This document shows, piece by piece, positions 10,243 through 17,643 of a stretch of DNA of 51,415 nt (within the stretch, counting starts at the first letter, position 1; every line of letters begins with the position of its first letter). Source of the stretch: Actinomycetospora straminea (GTDB taxonomy: Bacteria > Actinomycetota > Actinomycetes > Mycobacteriales > Pseudonocardiaceae); assembly GCF_028737255.1 (NCBI RefSeq), contig NZ_JAQZAN010000032.1, forward strand, positions 1-51,415, read 5' to 3'. A program made the position numbers and the translations under genes. The notes beneath the pieces are model-generated. The model did not search any database. It saw only the letters and a program-made list of their open reading frames with translations, and was not told the origin of the DNA.

Positions 10243-10274
10243 CCGGGGCCCGCACACCGCGCGGGCCGCCCCGG
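10243..10274. promoter_or_regulatory. GC-rich hairpin in the leader of the repeat-peptide gene
   Basis: The stem CCGGGG at 10243-10248 pairs with CCCCGG at 10269-10274, and CCCGC at 10249-10253 pairs with GCGGG at 10261-10265, with loop ACACCGC and a 3-nt bulge. It ends 26 nt before the GTG start, just upstream of the AGGAG site. It could be an attenuator or an mRNA-stabilising structure. A U-tract is absent, so a classical terminator is unlikely. Confidence 0.35.
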
Positions 10275-10300
10275 GTCAGCGACGACTCCAGGAGTCCGAC

Positions 10301-10804
10301 GTGAACGACGACGACATCACCACCAGCGGCAGCGGCGGGCACGGCCCCGCCGACGGCGGCGCGAGCGGCCAGGGCGCCGACGGCGGCGCGGACGGCGGCG
10401 CGGGCCACGGGCCGGCCGACGGCGGCGCGGCGGGCGGCGGTTCCGACGGGGGCGCCGACGGCGGCGCCGACGGCGGTGCGGGCCACGGCCCGGCCGACGG
10501 CGGTGCGCGCGGCGGCGGCGCCGACGGGGGCGCGGACGGCGGGGCGGACGGGGGCGCCGACGGTGGCGCCCACGGCCCGGCCGACGGCGGTGCGTTCGGC
10601 AACTCGGCCGACGGCGGCGCGGACGGCTCCGCGGGCCACGGCCCGGCCGACGGCGGCGCCCGCGGCGGCGGCTCCGACGGCGGTGCCGACGGGGGCGCGG
10701 ACGGCGGTGCCGACGGGGGCGCGGACGGCGGTGCCGGCCACGGCCCGGCCGACGGCGGTGCCCGTGGCGGCGGCTCCGACGGCGGCGCCGACGGGGGAGC
10801 CTGA
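10301..10804 (+). CDS. Asp/Gly/Ala repeat peptide with six HGPADGGA units (candidate precursor peptide)
   Basis: 167 residues made almost entirely of Gly, Ala and Asp. After a short leader (VNDDDITTSG) the sequence contains six copies of HGPADGGA, separated by runs of DGGA and GGGSDGGA-type linkers. Every His in the protein lies in one of these units; there is no Cys, Lys, Trp or Tyr and only two Arg. AGGAG lies 7 nt before the GTG, and the stop is 6 nt before the next gene, a JmjC-type oxygenase. That spacing suggests one transcript and an enzyme-substrate pair. The other frames are also open because of the repeat, but only this one has the ribosome site and tight coupling. No homologue is known to me. 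Confidence 0.7.
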   Translation: MNDDDITTSGSGGHGPADGGASGQGADGGADGGAGHGPADGGAAGGGSDGGADGGADGGAGHGPADGGARGGGADGGADGGADGGADGGAHGPADGGAFGNSADGGADGSAGHGPADGGARGGGSDGGADGGADGGADGGADGGAGHGPADGGARGGGSDGGADGGA

Positions 10805-10810
10805 GGCCTC

Positions 10811-12148
10811 GTGACGACCGAGACGACCGTGGCGCCGGCGGGCGACCGGTCCCCCGATCACGGCTCCACGGATCGCGGCGCCGGGCACGCCCGCCCGGCG
10901 CTGCGGCGTCTCGTCGCCGGCGACCTCGACGAGTTCGCCGCCGCGGCGTGGGGCCGCGAGGCCCGCCTCTCGCGCGCCGCGGACCTCGCCAAGCACGCCG
11001 AGGGCGCCGAGCACCCCCCGGCGTTCGGTGACCTGTTCGACCTGGCCGCCGTCGACGAGCTGCTGAGCCGGCGCGGCCTGCGCACGCCATTCCTGCGGAT
11101 CGCCAAGCAGGGCACGGTGGTCGACTCCCGCCACTTCACCGGCGAGGGCGGCGTCGGTGCCGAGGTGTCCGACCAGGTGCACGACGACCGCGTCGCGGCC
11201 CTGTTCGCCGAGGGCCACACCGTCGTGCTGCAGGGCGTGCACCGCACCTGGGGTCCGGTGGCCGACCTCGCCACCGAGCTCGCCGCCGAGCTCGGGCACC
11301 CGGCCCAGACCAACGCGTACGTCACACCGGCGTCGTCGCAGGGCTTCTCCGCGCACTACGACGTGCACGACGTCTTCGTCCTGCAGGTCGCGGGCACCAA
11401 GCGCTGGCACGTCCACGCCCCCGTGCACCCCGACCCGCTGCGCTCCCAGCCCTGGAACGACCACGCCGACGCCGTGGCGACCCGGGCCGCCGAGGAGCCG
11501 CTGATCGACGAGGTCCTCGAGCCCGGCGACTCCCTCTACCTGCCGCGCGGCTACCTCCACTCGGCCACCGCGCAGGGCGAGGTCAGCGCGCACCTGACCA
11601 TCGGCGTGCACGTGCTCACCCGCTGGGCGCTCGTGGACGCCCTGCTGAACGCGCTGACGCACGACCCGGAGCTGCGCGGCTCGCTGCCCCTCGGCATCGA
11701 CGCCGCCGACCCCGCGGCGCTCGCCCCGCACGTCGAGGCGGTCGCCGCCCGGCTCGCCGAGACCCTCGCCGCGCCCGACCCGCGACGCACCGAGCGGGTC
11801 GCGCGCAGCGTGCGACGGCGCGTCTGGCACGGCAACCGCCCGGAGACCGTCGCCCCGCTGGCCCAGGCCGCCGCGGCGACGGGGGCCGACGCGTCGACCA
11901 CGGTGCGGCTGCGCCGGGGCCTGCACCACCGGCTGCGCCCGGAGAGCACCGACGGCACCGACGGCGCCGCCGTGGTCCTCGAGCTGCCCGACCGCACGCT
12001 CACCCTGCCCGCCGGCACCCGCGACGCGGTCGCGCGCCTGCTCGACGGCGACCCGGCGCGAGCCGGCGACCTGCCGGGTCTGTCGCCCGAGGACGGTGCC
12101 GTCGTCGTGCGCCGGCTGCTGCGCGAGGGCGTGCTCGTCCCGGTCTGA
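10811..12148 (+). CDS. JmjC/cupin-type Fe(II)/2-oxoglutarate oxygenase (ribosomal oxygenase-like)
   Basis: 445 residues. A double-stranded beta-helix domain (about 70-270) carries the iron triad: His182-x-Asp184 in SAHYDVHDVF and His250 in LPRGYLHSA. GTKRWHVH and EPGDSLYLPRG are typical of the YcfD/MINA53/NO66 ribosomal oxygenase family (cupin_4). The C-terminal 100 residues look like the winged-helix domain of those enzymes, ending in a LRREGVLV-like helix and strand. Known family members hydroxylate Arg or His side chains in ribosomal proteins. Here the gene starts 6 nt after the repeat peptide, so the peptide's His or Asp residues are the obvious candidate substrate. Enzyme class is firm, substrate inferred. 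Confidence 0.85.
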   Translation: MTTETTVAPAGDRSPDHGSTDRGAGHARPALRRLVAGDLDEFAAAAWGREARLSRAADLAKHAEGAEHPPAFGDLFDLAAVDELLSRRGLRTPFLRIAKQGTVVDSRHFTGEGGVGAEVSDQVHDDRVAALFAEGHTVVLQGVHRTWGPVADLATELAAELGHPAQTNAYVTPASSQGFSAHYDVHDVFVLQVAGTKRWHVHAPVHPDPLRSQPWNDHADAVATRAAEEPLIDEVLEPGDSLYLPRGYLHSATAQGEVSAHLTIGVHVLTRWALVDALLNALTHDPELRGSLPLGIDAADPAALAPHVEAVAARLAETLAAPDPRRTERVARSVRRRVWHGNRPETVAPLAQAAAATGADASTTVRLRRGLHHRLRPESTDGTDGAAVVLELPDRTLTLPAGTRDAVARLLDGDPARAGDLPGLSPEDGAVVVRRLLREGVLVPV

Positions 12149-12192
12149 GCGACGGGCGAGCGACGGGGTGAGCGGCCAGGTGAGCGACGAGG

Positions 12193-12211
12193 TGAGGTCA
12201 TCCTTACCTCA
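12193..12211. promoter_or_regulatory. Candidate iron box (IdeR/DtxR-type operator)
   Basis: TGAGGTCATCCTTACCTCA is a 19-bp imperfect palindrome with arms TGAGGT and ACCTCA. It resembles the IdeR/DmdR consensus with AGGT and ACCT half sites in the same spacing. It lies 50 bp before the ATG of the ferredoxin-like gene, a good place for iron-dependent repression. Confidence 0.5.
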
Positions 12212-12261
12212 GTCTCCCCGTCCGGGTGTCCATCCCCGCCCGGGCGGGGTATGACGGGGAG

Positions 12262-13248
12262 ATGACCACGCCGGAGCCGGCAGATCCTCCCGAGCGCGCA
12301 GCGACGTTCCGCTGCTCGGAGGCGGCCCGCGAACGCGCCGACCCGTTCGTCGCGACCGCGCCGCCGGCCCGGTGCTGGCTGCTCGTCGAGCACCCGGGCC
12401 CGTGGGGACACCAGGCGCTCGGCGACGCCGGCTACCCGGACGAGGTGCTCGACGCGATCGACGCCTTCTGCCGGGCCCGCGGTGCGCGCTTCCAGCTCAT
12501 CCGCCGCTCCCGCGCCCGGGGCGAGGCCGCGGCGGACCGGGGAAGGTTCGCCCTCGTCGACACCACGCCGGGCGCCGAATCGGTGCGGTGGGGCCGGGTG
12601 GGCTCGCCCGCGGAGCTGCCCGCGGCGCTCGCGGACCTCGAGGCCGTCACGACGCCGTCGACCGAGCCGGTCTACCTCGTGTGCGCGCACGGCCGTCACG
12701 ACGCCTGCTGCGCGATGCGCGGGCGCCCGGTCGCCGCCGCGCTCGCGATGGAGTACCCGGAGCGCACCTGGGAGACCACGCACACGGGTGGCGACCGCTT
12801 CGCCGCCAACGTCGTCCTGCTCCCCCACGGCCTGGTGCTCGGGCGGGTGCCGGCCACCGAGGCGGTCGAGGTCGTCCGGCGCTACGCCGCCGGGGAGGTC
12901 GACACCACCTGGGTGCGGGGCCGCACGTTCCTCTCCCCGCCCGCCCAGGCCGCGCAGCACCACGCCCGCCTGGCCTACGACGAGCACCACGTCGACGCCC
13001 TGCGCGTGCTCGGCGTCGAGGTGCGCGAGCCGGGGCTCACGGAGGTGCGCCTCGACGGTGGCGCGGACCGGGGCCCGCTCACCGTCGTCGTGCGCGAGCG
13101 GTGGGTCGCCTCGCCGACGCCGCTGACCTGTTCCGCGGGCCGCGCGGCGTCCATGCGCGTCTACGACCTCGAGTCCCTGACCGACTCGTCCGGTGTGTCG
13201 GACGGTCTGCCGGGGGTGGGGGCGCTCGGCGCGGTGGCCGGGGGGTGA
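12262..13248 (+). CDS. Sucrase/ferredoxin-like family protein (thioredoxin-fold [2Fe-2S])
   Basis: 328 residues. The N-terminal Cys (TFRCSEAARE) and CAHGRHDACCAMRG in the middle, followed by HTGGDRFAANVVLLPHG, are hallmarks of the Suc_Fer-like family (PF06999), thioredoxin-like ferredoxins of actinobacteria and fungi. The role is probably electron transfer. A second half of about 100 residues contains another Cys (TPLTCSAG). A candidate iron box lies just upstream, consistent with an iron-starvation gene. The old family name is misleading: there is no glycoside hydrolase here. Confidence 0.8.
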   Translation: MTTPEPADPPERAATFRCSEAARERADPFVATAPPARCWLLVEHPGPWGHQALGDAGYPDEVLDAIDAFCRARGARFQLIRRSRARGEAAADRGRFALVDTTPGAESVRWGRVGSPAELPAALADLEAVTTPSTEPVYLVCAHGRHDACCAMRGRPVAAALAMEYPERTWETTHTGGDRFAANVVLLPHGLVLGRVPATEAVEVVRRYAAGEVDTTWVRGRTFLSPPAQAAQHHARLAYDEHHVDALRVLGVEVREPGLTEVRLDGGADRGPLTVVVRERWVASPTPLTCSAGRAASMRVYDLESLTDSSGVSDGLPGVGALGAVAGG

Positions 13249-13334
13249 ACCTCTCGCCGGGGACTGGTTGAGCGCCGTGATCCGCGGGAACGTGGCGGCT
13301 GCACGGCACGTCACCCTCGAACGGAGCAGGACCC

Positions 13335-13604
13335 ATGATCCTCACCATCCTCGGCTGGATCGTCTTCGGACTGATCGTCGGCTTCATCGCGCGGGCCCTG
13401 GTCCCCGGCAAGGACGACATCGGCATCCTCCCGACGATCGGGCTCGGCATCCTCGGCTCGGTCGTCGGCGGGCTCGTGTTCTCGCTCTTCAGCGGCCGCA
13501 TCGAGCTCTCCAACCCGCTCGGCTGGATCGGCTCCGTGATCTTCGCGATCATCCTGCTGATCATCTACAACCGCGTCACGGGCCGGAAGCGCGCTCGCCG
13601 ATAG
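13335..13604 (+). CDS. GlsB/YeaQ/YmgE family small membrane protein
   Basis: 89 residues with three hydrophobic segments and the family pattern GWIVFGLIVGFIARALVPG, GLGILGSVVGG and GWIGSVIFAIILL. These are stress-associated membrane proteins (transglycosylase-associated family) of unknown biochemistry. GGAGCAGG precedes the ATG at a good distance. It is followed 36 bp later by the OhrR-like gene. Confidence 0.9.
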   Translation: MILTILGWIVFGLIVGFIARALVPGKDDIGILPTIGLGILGSVVGGLVFSLFSGRIELSNPLGWIGSVIFAIILLIIYNRVTGRKRARR

Positions 13605-13609
13605 ATTGT

Positions 13610-13626
13610 GCACGATGAGATCGTGC
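13610..13626. promoter_or_regulatory. Inverted repeat upstream of the OhrR-like gene (probable autoregulatory operator)
   Basis: GCACGAT at 13610-13616 and ATCGTGC at 13620-13626 form a perfect 7-bp inverted repeat with a 3-nt centre, inside a longer near-palindrome. It ends 14 bp before the GTG start. Position and shape fit a MarR/OhrR dimer site controlling ohrR and the downstream ohr-like gene. Confidence 0.5.
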
Positions 13627-13640
13627 GCTAGCTTCTGAAC

Positions 13641-14120
13641 GTGAGCACGGACGAGGGGGCGACGGACGACCTGCTGCTCTCCGAGCAGGCCTGTTTCGCG
13701 CTCTACTCGGCGTCCCGCGCGGTCACCGACGTCTACCGGCCCCTGCTCGCCGAGCTGGGCCTGACCTACCCGCAGTACCTCGTCCTCCTGACCCTCTGGG
13801 AGTCCGAGCCGCGGGCGGTCCGGGACGTCGGTGCCGCGCTCGCGCTCGACTACGGCACCGTCTCGCCGCTGCTCAAGCGGCTGGAGGCTGCCGGGTTGAT
13901 CGAACGTCGTCGCGATCCCCGCGACGAGCGGACCGTCACGGTGCACCTCACCGACGACGGCCGCGCGCTGCGGGGCCGCGTCACGCACGTCCCGCGGACG
14001 ATCGGGTGCGCGCTCGGTCTGGACGACCGGGCCCGCCGGGACCTCATCGTGCTCCTCCGGACGATCACCGCCTCGACCGCCGCCTTCCGCGGCGTCGACG
14101 GCGGGTCGTCCGCCGGCTGA
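13641..14120 (+). CDS. ohrR: MarR-family regulator, OhrR type (organic peroxide sensor)
   Basis: 159 residues. SEQACFALYSASRAVT near the N-terminus includes the Cys (residue 18) that OhrR proteins oxidise on meeting organic peroxides; ELGLTYPQYLVLLTLWE and the winged helix with DYGTVSPLLKRLEAAG follow, as in OhrR. It should repress itself and the adjacent OsmC/Ohr-type gene, 26 bp downstream, until oxidised. A candidate operator lies just upstream. Only one clear conserved Cys is present, as in one-Cys OhrR proteins. Confidence 0.85.
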   Translation: MSTDEGATDDLLLSEQACFALYSASRAVTDVYRPLLAELGLTYPQYLVLLTLWESEPRAVRDVGAALALDYGTVSPLLKRLEAAGLIERRRDPRDERTVTVHLTDDGRALRGRVTHVPRTIGCALGLDDRARRDLIVLLRTITASTAAFRGVDGGSSAG

Positions 14121-14146
14121 TCCACCCGAGCTGACAGGAGACGACG

Positions 14147-14584
14147 ATGCCGAGCCGCGACGCGACCACGCACTGGGAGGGCGGCCTCCAGGACGGCAAG
14201 GGCCAGGTGACGCTCGACTCGTCCAACGCGGGCCAGTTCAACGTCTCGTTCCCGACCCGCGCCGAGGACCCCAACGGCCAGACGAGCCCCGAGGAGCTCA
14301 TCGCCGCGGCGCACTCGTCATGCCTGGCCATGAACCTCTCCGGCGTGCTCGGCGGCGAGGGCCTGACCGCGAAGGCCATCGACGTCAGCGCCGAGGTGAC
14401 GCTGTCGCCGGCCAAGGGCGGCGGCTTCGAGATCAGCGGCATCGCCGTGACGCTGCGCGCCGACGTCGACGGTGTCGACGAGGCGAGGTTCCAGGAGCTC
14501 GCGTCCACCGCCGAGAAGACATGCCCGGTCTCGAAGGCGCTCGCGGGCACCACCATCACGCTGGACGCCGCGCTCGGCGCGTGA
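14147..14584 (+). CDS. OsmC/Ohr-family peroxiredoxin
   Basis: 145 residues. The two redox Cys of OsmC/Ohr proteins are present: AAHSSCLAM (about 60) and EKTCPVSKAL (about 125), which reduce organic hydroperoxides. TSPEELIAAAHSSC is the family signature helix. ACAGGAG precedes the ATG. Pairing with an OhrR-type regulator supports a peroxide-defence role, although by sequence it is closer to OsmC than to classical Ohr. Confidence 0.88.
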   Translation: MPSRDATTHWEGGLQDGKGQVTLDSSNAGQFNVSFPTRAEDPNGQTSPEELIAAAHSSCLAMNLSGVLGGEGLTAKAIDVSAEVTLSPAKGGGFEISGIAVTLRADVDGVDEARFQELASTAEKTCPVSKALAGTTITLDAALGA

Positions 14585-14697
14585 CCCGGCACTGTCGGGG
14601 GCCGCGGCTACGGTGACGCCGTGTCCGAGGTCGACCCGTCGCCCCGGTGGCCGCGCGCCGGTAGCCTGGATGGAGAGCACACCACCCGGGAGACGCC

Positions 14698-14898
14698 ATG
14701 GCGCGTGGTACGGACGACGGGCCGGCCCGGACGGGACGGCGACGCATCGTCGAGCCCGGTGAGCCGGCGGGCGACCTCGCCGCCCGGCTCCACCTCGACG
14801 ACCCGGCCCTCCAGCAGCGCTACCGCGCCGACCTCGCGCGCGTCCGCGACGCCGAGCTGCGCGCCGAGGTCGACACCGAGGGCGTCCGCCTGCACTGA
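14698..14898 (+). CDS. Small hypothetical protein (66 aa)
   Basis: 66 residues, charged, with no hydrophobic segment. The first 25 residues are basic and polar; the rest (AARLHLDDPALQQRYRADLARVRDAEL) is probably one or two amphipathic helices. Its ATG has GGGAG upstream and it ends 39 bp before the cysteine-peptidase-like gene. I do not recognise the family. Confidence 0.5.
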   Translation: MARGTDDGPARTGRRRIVEPGEPAGDLAARLHLDDPALQQRYRADLARVRDAELRAEVDTEGVRLH

Positions 14899-14937
14899 CC
14901 GGTCGCGCCGAGGAGATGCGCAGGACCGGACGTTGGC

Positions 14938-16440
14938 ATGACCTGGTCCTTCCTCTCGTGGTCGCCCGACGACGCCGCCGGCGCGGTCTACGACGTCACC
15001 GTGCCCGGGGTGTGGGAGGAGCTCCTCGACTTCTACGCCGGCGGGGCGGGGAGCCGCCCGCTCGAGCGGGTCGTCGAGCTGGCCCGCGAGCACGGGGTGC
15101 GGAGCGTCGTCGTCGAGCAGCGCCACCTCGACCACGACTGGCGCAGCGAGCACGGCGCCTTCCACGGGCAGCTGTTCCGCCGCCGCCCCTCGGTGTGCCA
15201 CCGCTGGCACCTGTTCACCGACGACGTCCCCGACGACCTCTCCCGCCTGCGCCCCGAGGCCTACCGCGGCTACGTCGTGCTCCGGCCGCTGCCCTCGACG
15301 CCCGTCGGGCGCACCATGATCGCGCCGCCGCCCGGTCTCGCCGACGCCGTGCGGTGCGAGGCCACCGAGCGCGTGTCGCTGTTCGGGCGCCCGCTGTGGA
15401 TCACAGCGATGCCGTTCACCAGCCAGGACGCCGAGTACCTGCGCTGCGCGCACGCGACGCTGTGGATGGTGCTGCGCCACGCGCACCTCGCCCACGGCCT
15501 GCCACGCCGGCTCACCGCCGAGGTGCACGACGCCGCGCTCGGCGGAGTGATCGTCGGCCGGCAGATCCCCAGCGAGGGCCTCTCGGTGCAGCAGATGCTC
15601 GCCGGCGCCACGCGTCTCGGGCTGTCGCCGGGGCTGATGCACCTGCCCGCGACGCGCGACGAGGACGCCGCCGCCGACGCCGTCACCCCGCCCGCCCAGG
15701 CCGCACCGGGCGGGCGCGCCGACCCGCAGGCCGGGCGGCTCTCGCTGCGCGCGGTGCTCTGCCGCTACGTCAACAGCCAGCTCCCGCCGATCGTCATCTC
15801 CGCGAGCCACGCGTGGGTGGTCGTCGGGTACCGGCGCGACCCGGACGACGACCGCCGGGTGACGCTGTGGCGCCACGACGACGCGCGCGGCCCGTACCTC
15901 GAGGTCGCCGACCCCTTCGCCGAGCCCGAGGACGCGCACCGCCCCTGGCAGACGGCGATCCTGCCGCTGCTGCCCGCGATCCACGTGACCGCCGAGCGCG
16001 CCGAGGCCGCCGGGCGCCTGTGGTTCGCGGGCTACCTGCGCCGGGCGGGCGACGACGAGCCGGTGGCCCGGGCCGCCGCGGCCGGCGAGCTGACCTTCCG
16101 CACCTACGTCGTGCGCACCGACGACTTCCTCGAGGGCCTGCTCGACCGCGGCGTCGACCCGGCACTCGCGGACCTCTACCGCCTCGCCGCCCTGCCCGAG
16201 CACCTGTGGGTCGTCGAGGCCGTCGACCGCGCGGCCCGGCGGGCGGGCCGGCCCGACGTCGTGGGCGAGGCCCTCGTCGACGCCACGGCGTCCACCCACC
16301 ACGAGCCCCTGCAGGAGGGCCTGGTCGCCCTGCACGGCGGGCGCCTCGCCCACCGCATCGGGCCCGACCACGGCACCCGACGCGACCTGCAGCTGCGCGA
16401 CCCCGGGCACTACCGCACCGGGCGCGCCGGGCACCGCTGA
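14938..16440 (+). CDS. Papain-like (C39-type fold) cysteine peptidase homologue
   Basis: 500 residues, no signal peptide. Three spaced blocks fit a papain-type active site: Gln163 and Cys170 in SQDAEYLRCAHATLWMV, His291 in ISASHAWVVVGY, and Asp325 in VADPF. The Cys at the start of a helix, the His on a strand and the Asp-Pro after the next strand resemble peptidase C39-like folds. The N-terminal 130 residues and the C-terminal 170 residues are unrecognised. A trypsin-co-occurring domain protein lies just downstream on the other strand, so the region may hold a proteolysis-linked stress system. Fold assignment is mine, from motif spacing only. Confidence 0.55.
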   Translation: MTWSFLSWSPDDAAGAVYDVTVPGVWEELLDFYAGGAGSRPLERVVELAREHGVRSVVVEQRHLDHDWRSEHGAFHGQLFRRRPSVCHRWHLFTDDVPDDLSRLRPEAYRGYVVLRPLPSTPVGRTMIAPPPGLADAVRCEATERVSLFGRPLWITAMPFTSQDAEYLRCAHATLWMVLRHAHLAHGLPRRLTAEVHDAALGGVIVGRQIPSEGLSVQQMLAGATRLGLSPGLMHLPATRDEDAAADAVTPPAQAAPGGRADPQAGRLSLRAVLCRYVNSQLPPIVISASHAWVVVGYRRDPDDDRRVTLWRHDDARGPYLEVADPFAEPEDAHRPWQTAILPLLPAIHVTAERAEAAGRLWFAGYLRRAGDDEPVARAAAAGELTFRTYVVRTDDFLEGLLDRGVDPALADLYRLAALPEHLWVVEAVDRAARRAGRPDVVGEALVDATASTHHEPLQEGLVALHGGRLAHRIGPDHGTRRDLQLRDPGHYRTGRAGHR

Positions 16441-16467
16441 GTCACGGCACGGACCGGGGCGCGTGGG

Positions 16468-16881
16468 TCAGGGCGCGTCCTCCGGCAGCGACCCGGCGAT
16501 CGCCGGCCCGACCACGCCCGCCGCGGTCTCCCCGCCCGTCTCGGCGTCGACGGTGCCGCCGGCGCGGTCGCGCTCCTCGGCGTCGGGCAGCACGGGCCCG
16601 AGGGTGAGCCGGATGCGGTGGGTGTCGGACCGCTCGCGCTCGCCGCGTCCGGACACGTCGCCGGACAGCACGAACCACTTCGCGCCCACGGAGCCCTCGG
16701 CCTCGCGACGCCGCCGGACCTCGACGGCGAGCTCGATCTCGACCTCGCGCACCCCGAGCCCGTAGCCCTCGCCGCGGCGCCCGCGGGCGGCGACGAGGTC
16801 GCGCCGCAGGGCCAGCAGCACCTCGTCGAGACCGAGCCCCTGGTCCTGCTCCTGGTCCTCCCCCGTCGCGCTCATGGGCAT
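16468..16881 (-). CDS. Trypsin-co-occurring domain 2 (trypco2) family protein
   Basis: 137 residues. LDEVLLALRRDLVAAR, then LGVREVEIELAVEVRR and THRIRLTLGPVL make the two-part alpha/beta pattern of trypco2 domains, which in actinobacteria occur beside trypsin-, caspase- or effector-type proteins. The C-terminal 40 residues are Gly/Ala-rich. Start may be 16881 (MPMSATGED) or the second ATG at 16875; neither has a strong ribosome site. It converges with the cysteine-peptidase-like gene, their stops 30 bp apart. Function unknown. Confidence 0.7.
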   Translation of the reverse strand: MPMSATGEDQEQDQGLGLDEVLLALRRDLVAARGRRGEGYGLGVREVEIELAVEVRRRREAEGSVGAKWFVLSGDVSGRGERERSDTHRIRLTLGPVLPDAEERDRAGGTVDAETGGETAAGVVGPAIAGSLPEDAP

Positions 16882-16921
16882 GACGGTAGCCGGGGACCCC
16901 GACAGCGCCGACTCGAATCCC

Positions 16922-16952
16922 TTGACAGAACTACATAGTCCTCTTCTAGGAT
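16922..16952 (+). promoter_or_regulatory. Candidate promoter of the DUF899 gene, probably leaderless
   Basis: TTGACA at 16922-16927 and TAGGAT at 16947-16952 with a 19-bp spacer. Only 6 bp separate the -10 box from the ATG, so transcription would begin at or next to the start codon. No Shine-Dalgarno site is seen, which agrees with a leaderless mRNA. The spacer contains CTACATAG, a short palindrome. Confidence 0.5.
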
Positions 16953-16958
16953 CGGCGC

Positions 16959-17636
16959 ATGGACCTCAGCGCGCGCCCCGTCGTCTCCGCCGCCGAGTGG
17001 GAGCAGGCCCACCGGGAGATGCTCGTGCGCGAGAAGGAGCTCACCCGCGCGCGCGACGCGCTCGCCGCGGCCCGGCGCCGCATGCCGATGGTCAAGCTGG
17101 AGAAGGACTACGTGCTCCAGGGTCCCGACGGCCCGGTGCGGCTGGTCGACGTCTTCGAGGGGCGCCACCAGCTCGTCGCCTACAAGTTCATGTGGCACGA
17201 CCCGGCGAGCCCCTGCGAGGGCTGCTCGCTGTTCGTCGACCAGTTCGGGCACCCCGCGCACCTCCACGCCCGCGACGTCACGCGCGCCGTGATCAGCTCC
17301 GGCCCGCTGGAGGAGACGCTGCCCTACCGCCAGCGGATGGGCTGGACGACACCCTGGTACTCGTCGGCCGGCAGCGACCTCTACGCCGACCTGGGCCTCG
17401 GCGACGGCTTCGCCCTCAACGTCTTCCTCCGCGACGGCGACGACGTCTACCGCGCGTACATGATCGAGGGTCGGGGCACCGAGGCGCTGGGCAGCGTGTG
17501 GTCCTTCCTCGACCTCGTGCCGTTCGGCCGCCAGGAGACCTGGGAGGACGCGCCGGCCGGGACGCCGCAGTCCGACCCGTACGTCTGGTGGCGCCGCCAC
17601 GACGAGTACGAGACGGCGGGGGCGGCCCACCGCTGA
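16959..17636 (+). CDS. DUF899 family thioredoxin-like protein
   Basis: 225 residues. WEQAHREMLVREKELTRARD near the N-terminus, then RRRMPMVKLEKDYVLQGP, then CEGCSLFVDQFG with a CxxC-like pair (CEGC) are the DUF899 pattern, a thioredoxin-fold family of unknown substrate often under stress control. It stands alone behind a candidate leaderless promoter. The C-terminus (DPYVWWRRHDEY) matches the conserved end of the family. Confidence 0.88.
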   Translation: MDLSARPVVSAAEWEQAHREMLVREKELTRARDALAAARRRMPMVKLEKDYVLQGPDGPVRLVDVFEGRHQLVAYKFMWHDPASPCEGCSLFVDQFGHPAHLHARDVTRAVISSGPLEETLPYRQRMGWTTPWYSSAGSDLYADLGLGDGFALNVFLRDGDDVYRAYMIEGRGTEALGSVWSFLDLVPFGRQETWEDAPAGTPQSDPYVWWRRHDEYETAGAAHR

Positions 17637-17643
17637 GGCGGGC

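Noticed and set aside
10320..10800. Regular repeats resembling a CRISPR array
   Set aside because: Repeat unit lengths vary, spacers are themselves made of the same GGCGC/GACGG units, the frame is kept throughout and no cas gene is near. It is a coding repeat.
10157..11929. A 590-codon minus-strand frame and several Ala/Pro- or Arg-rich frames across the repeat region
   Set aside because: They are products of the repeat on other frames and lie antisense to the JmjC oxygenase. Only the plus-strand frame at 10301 has a ribosome site and couples to the next gene.
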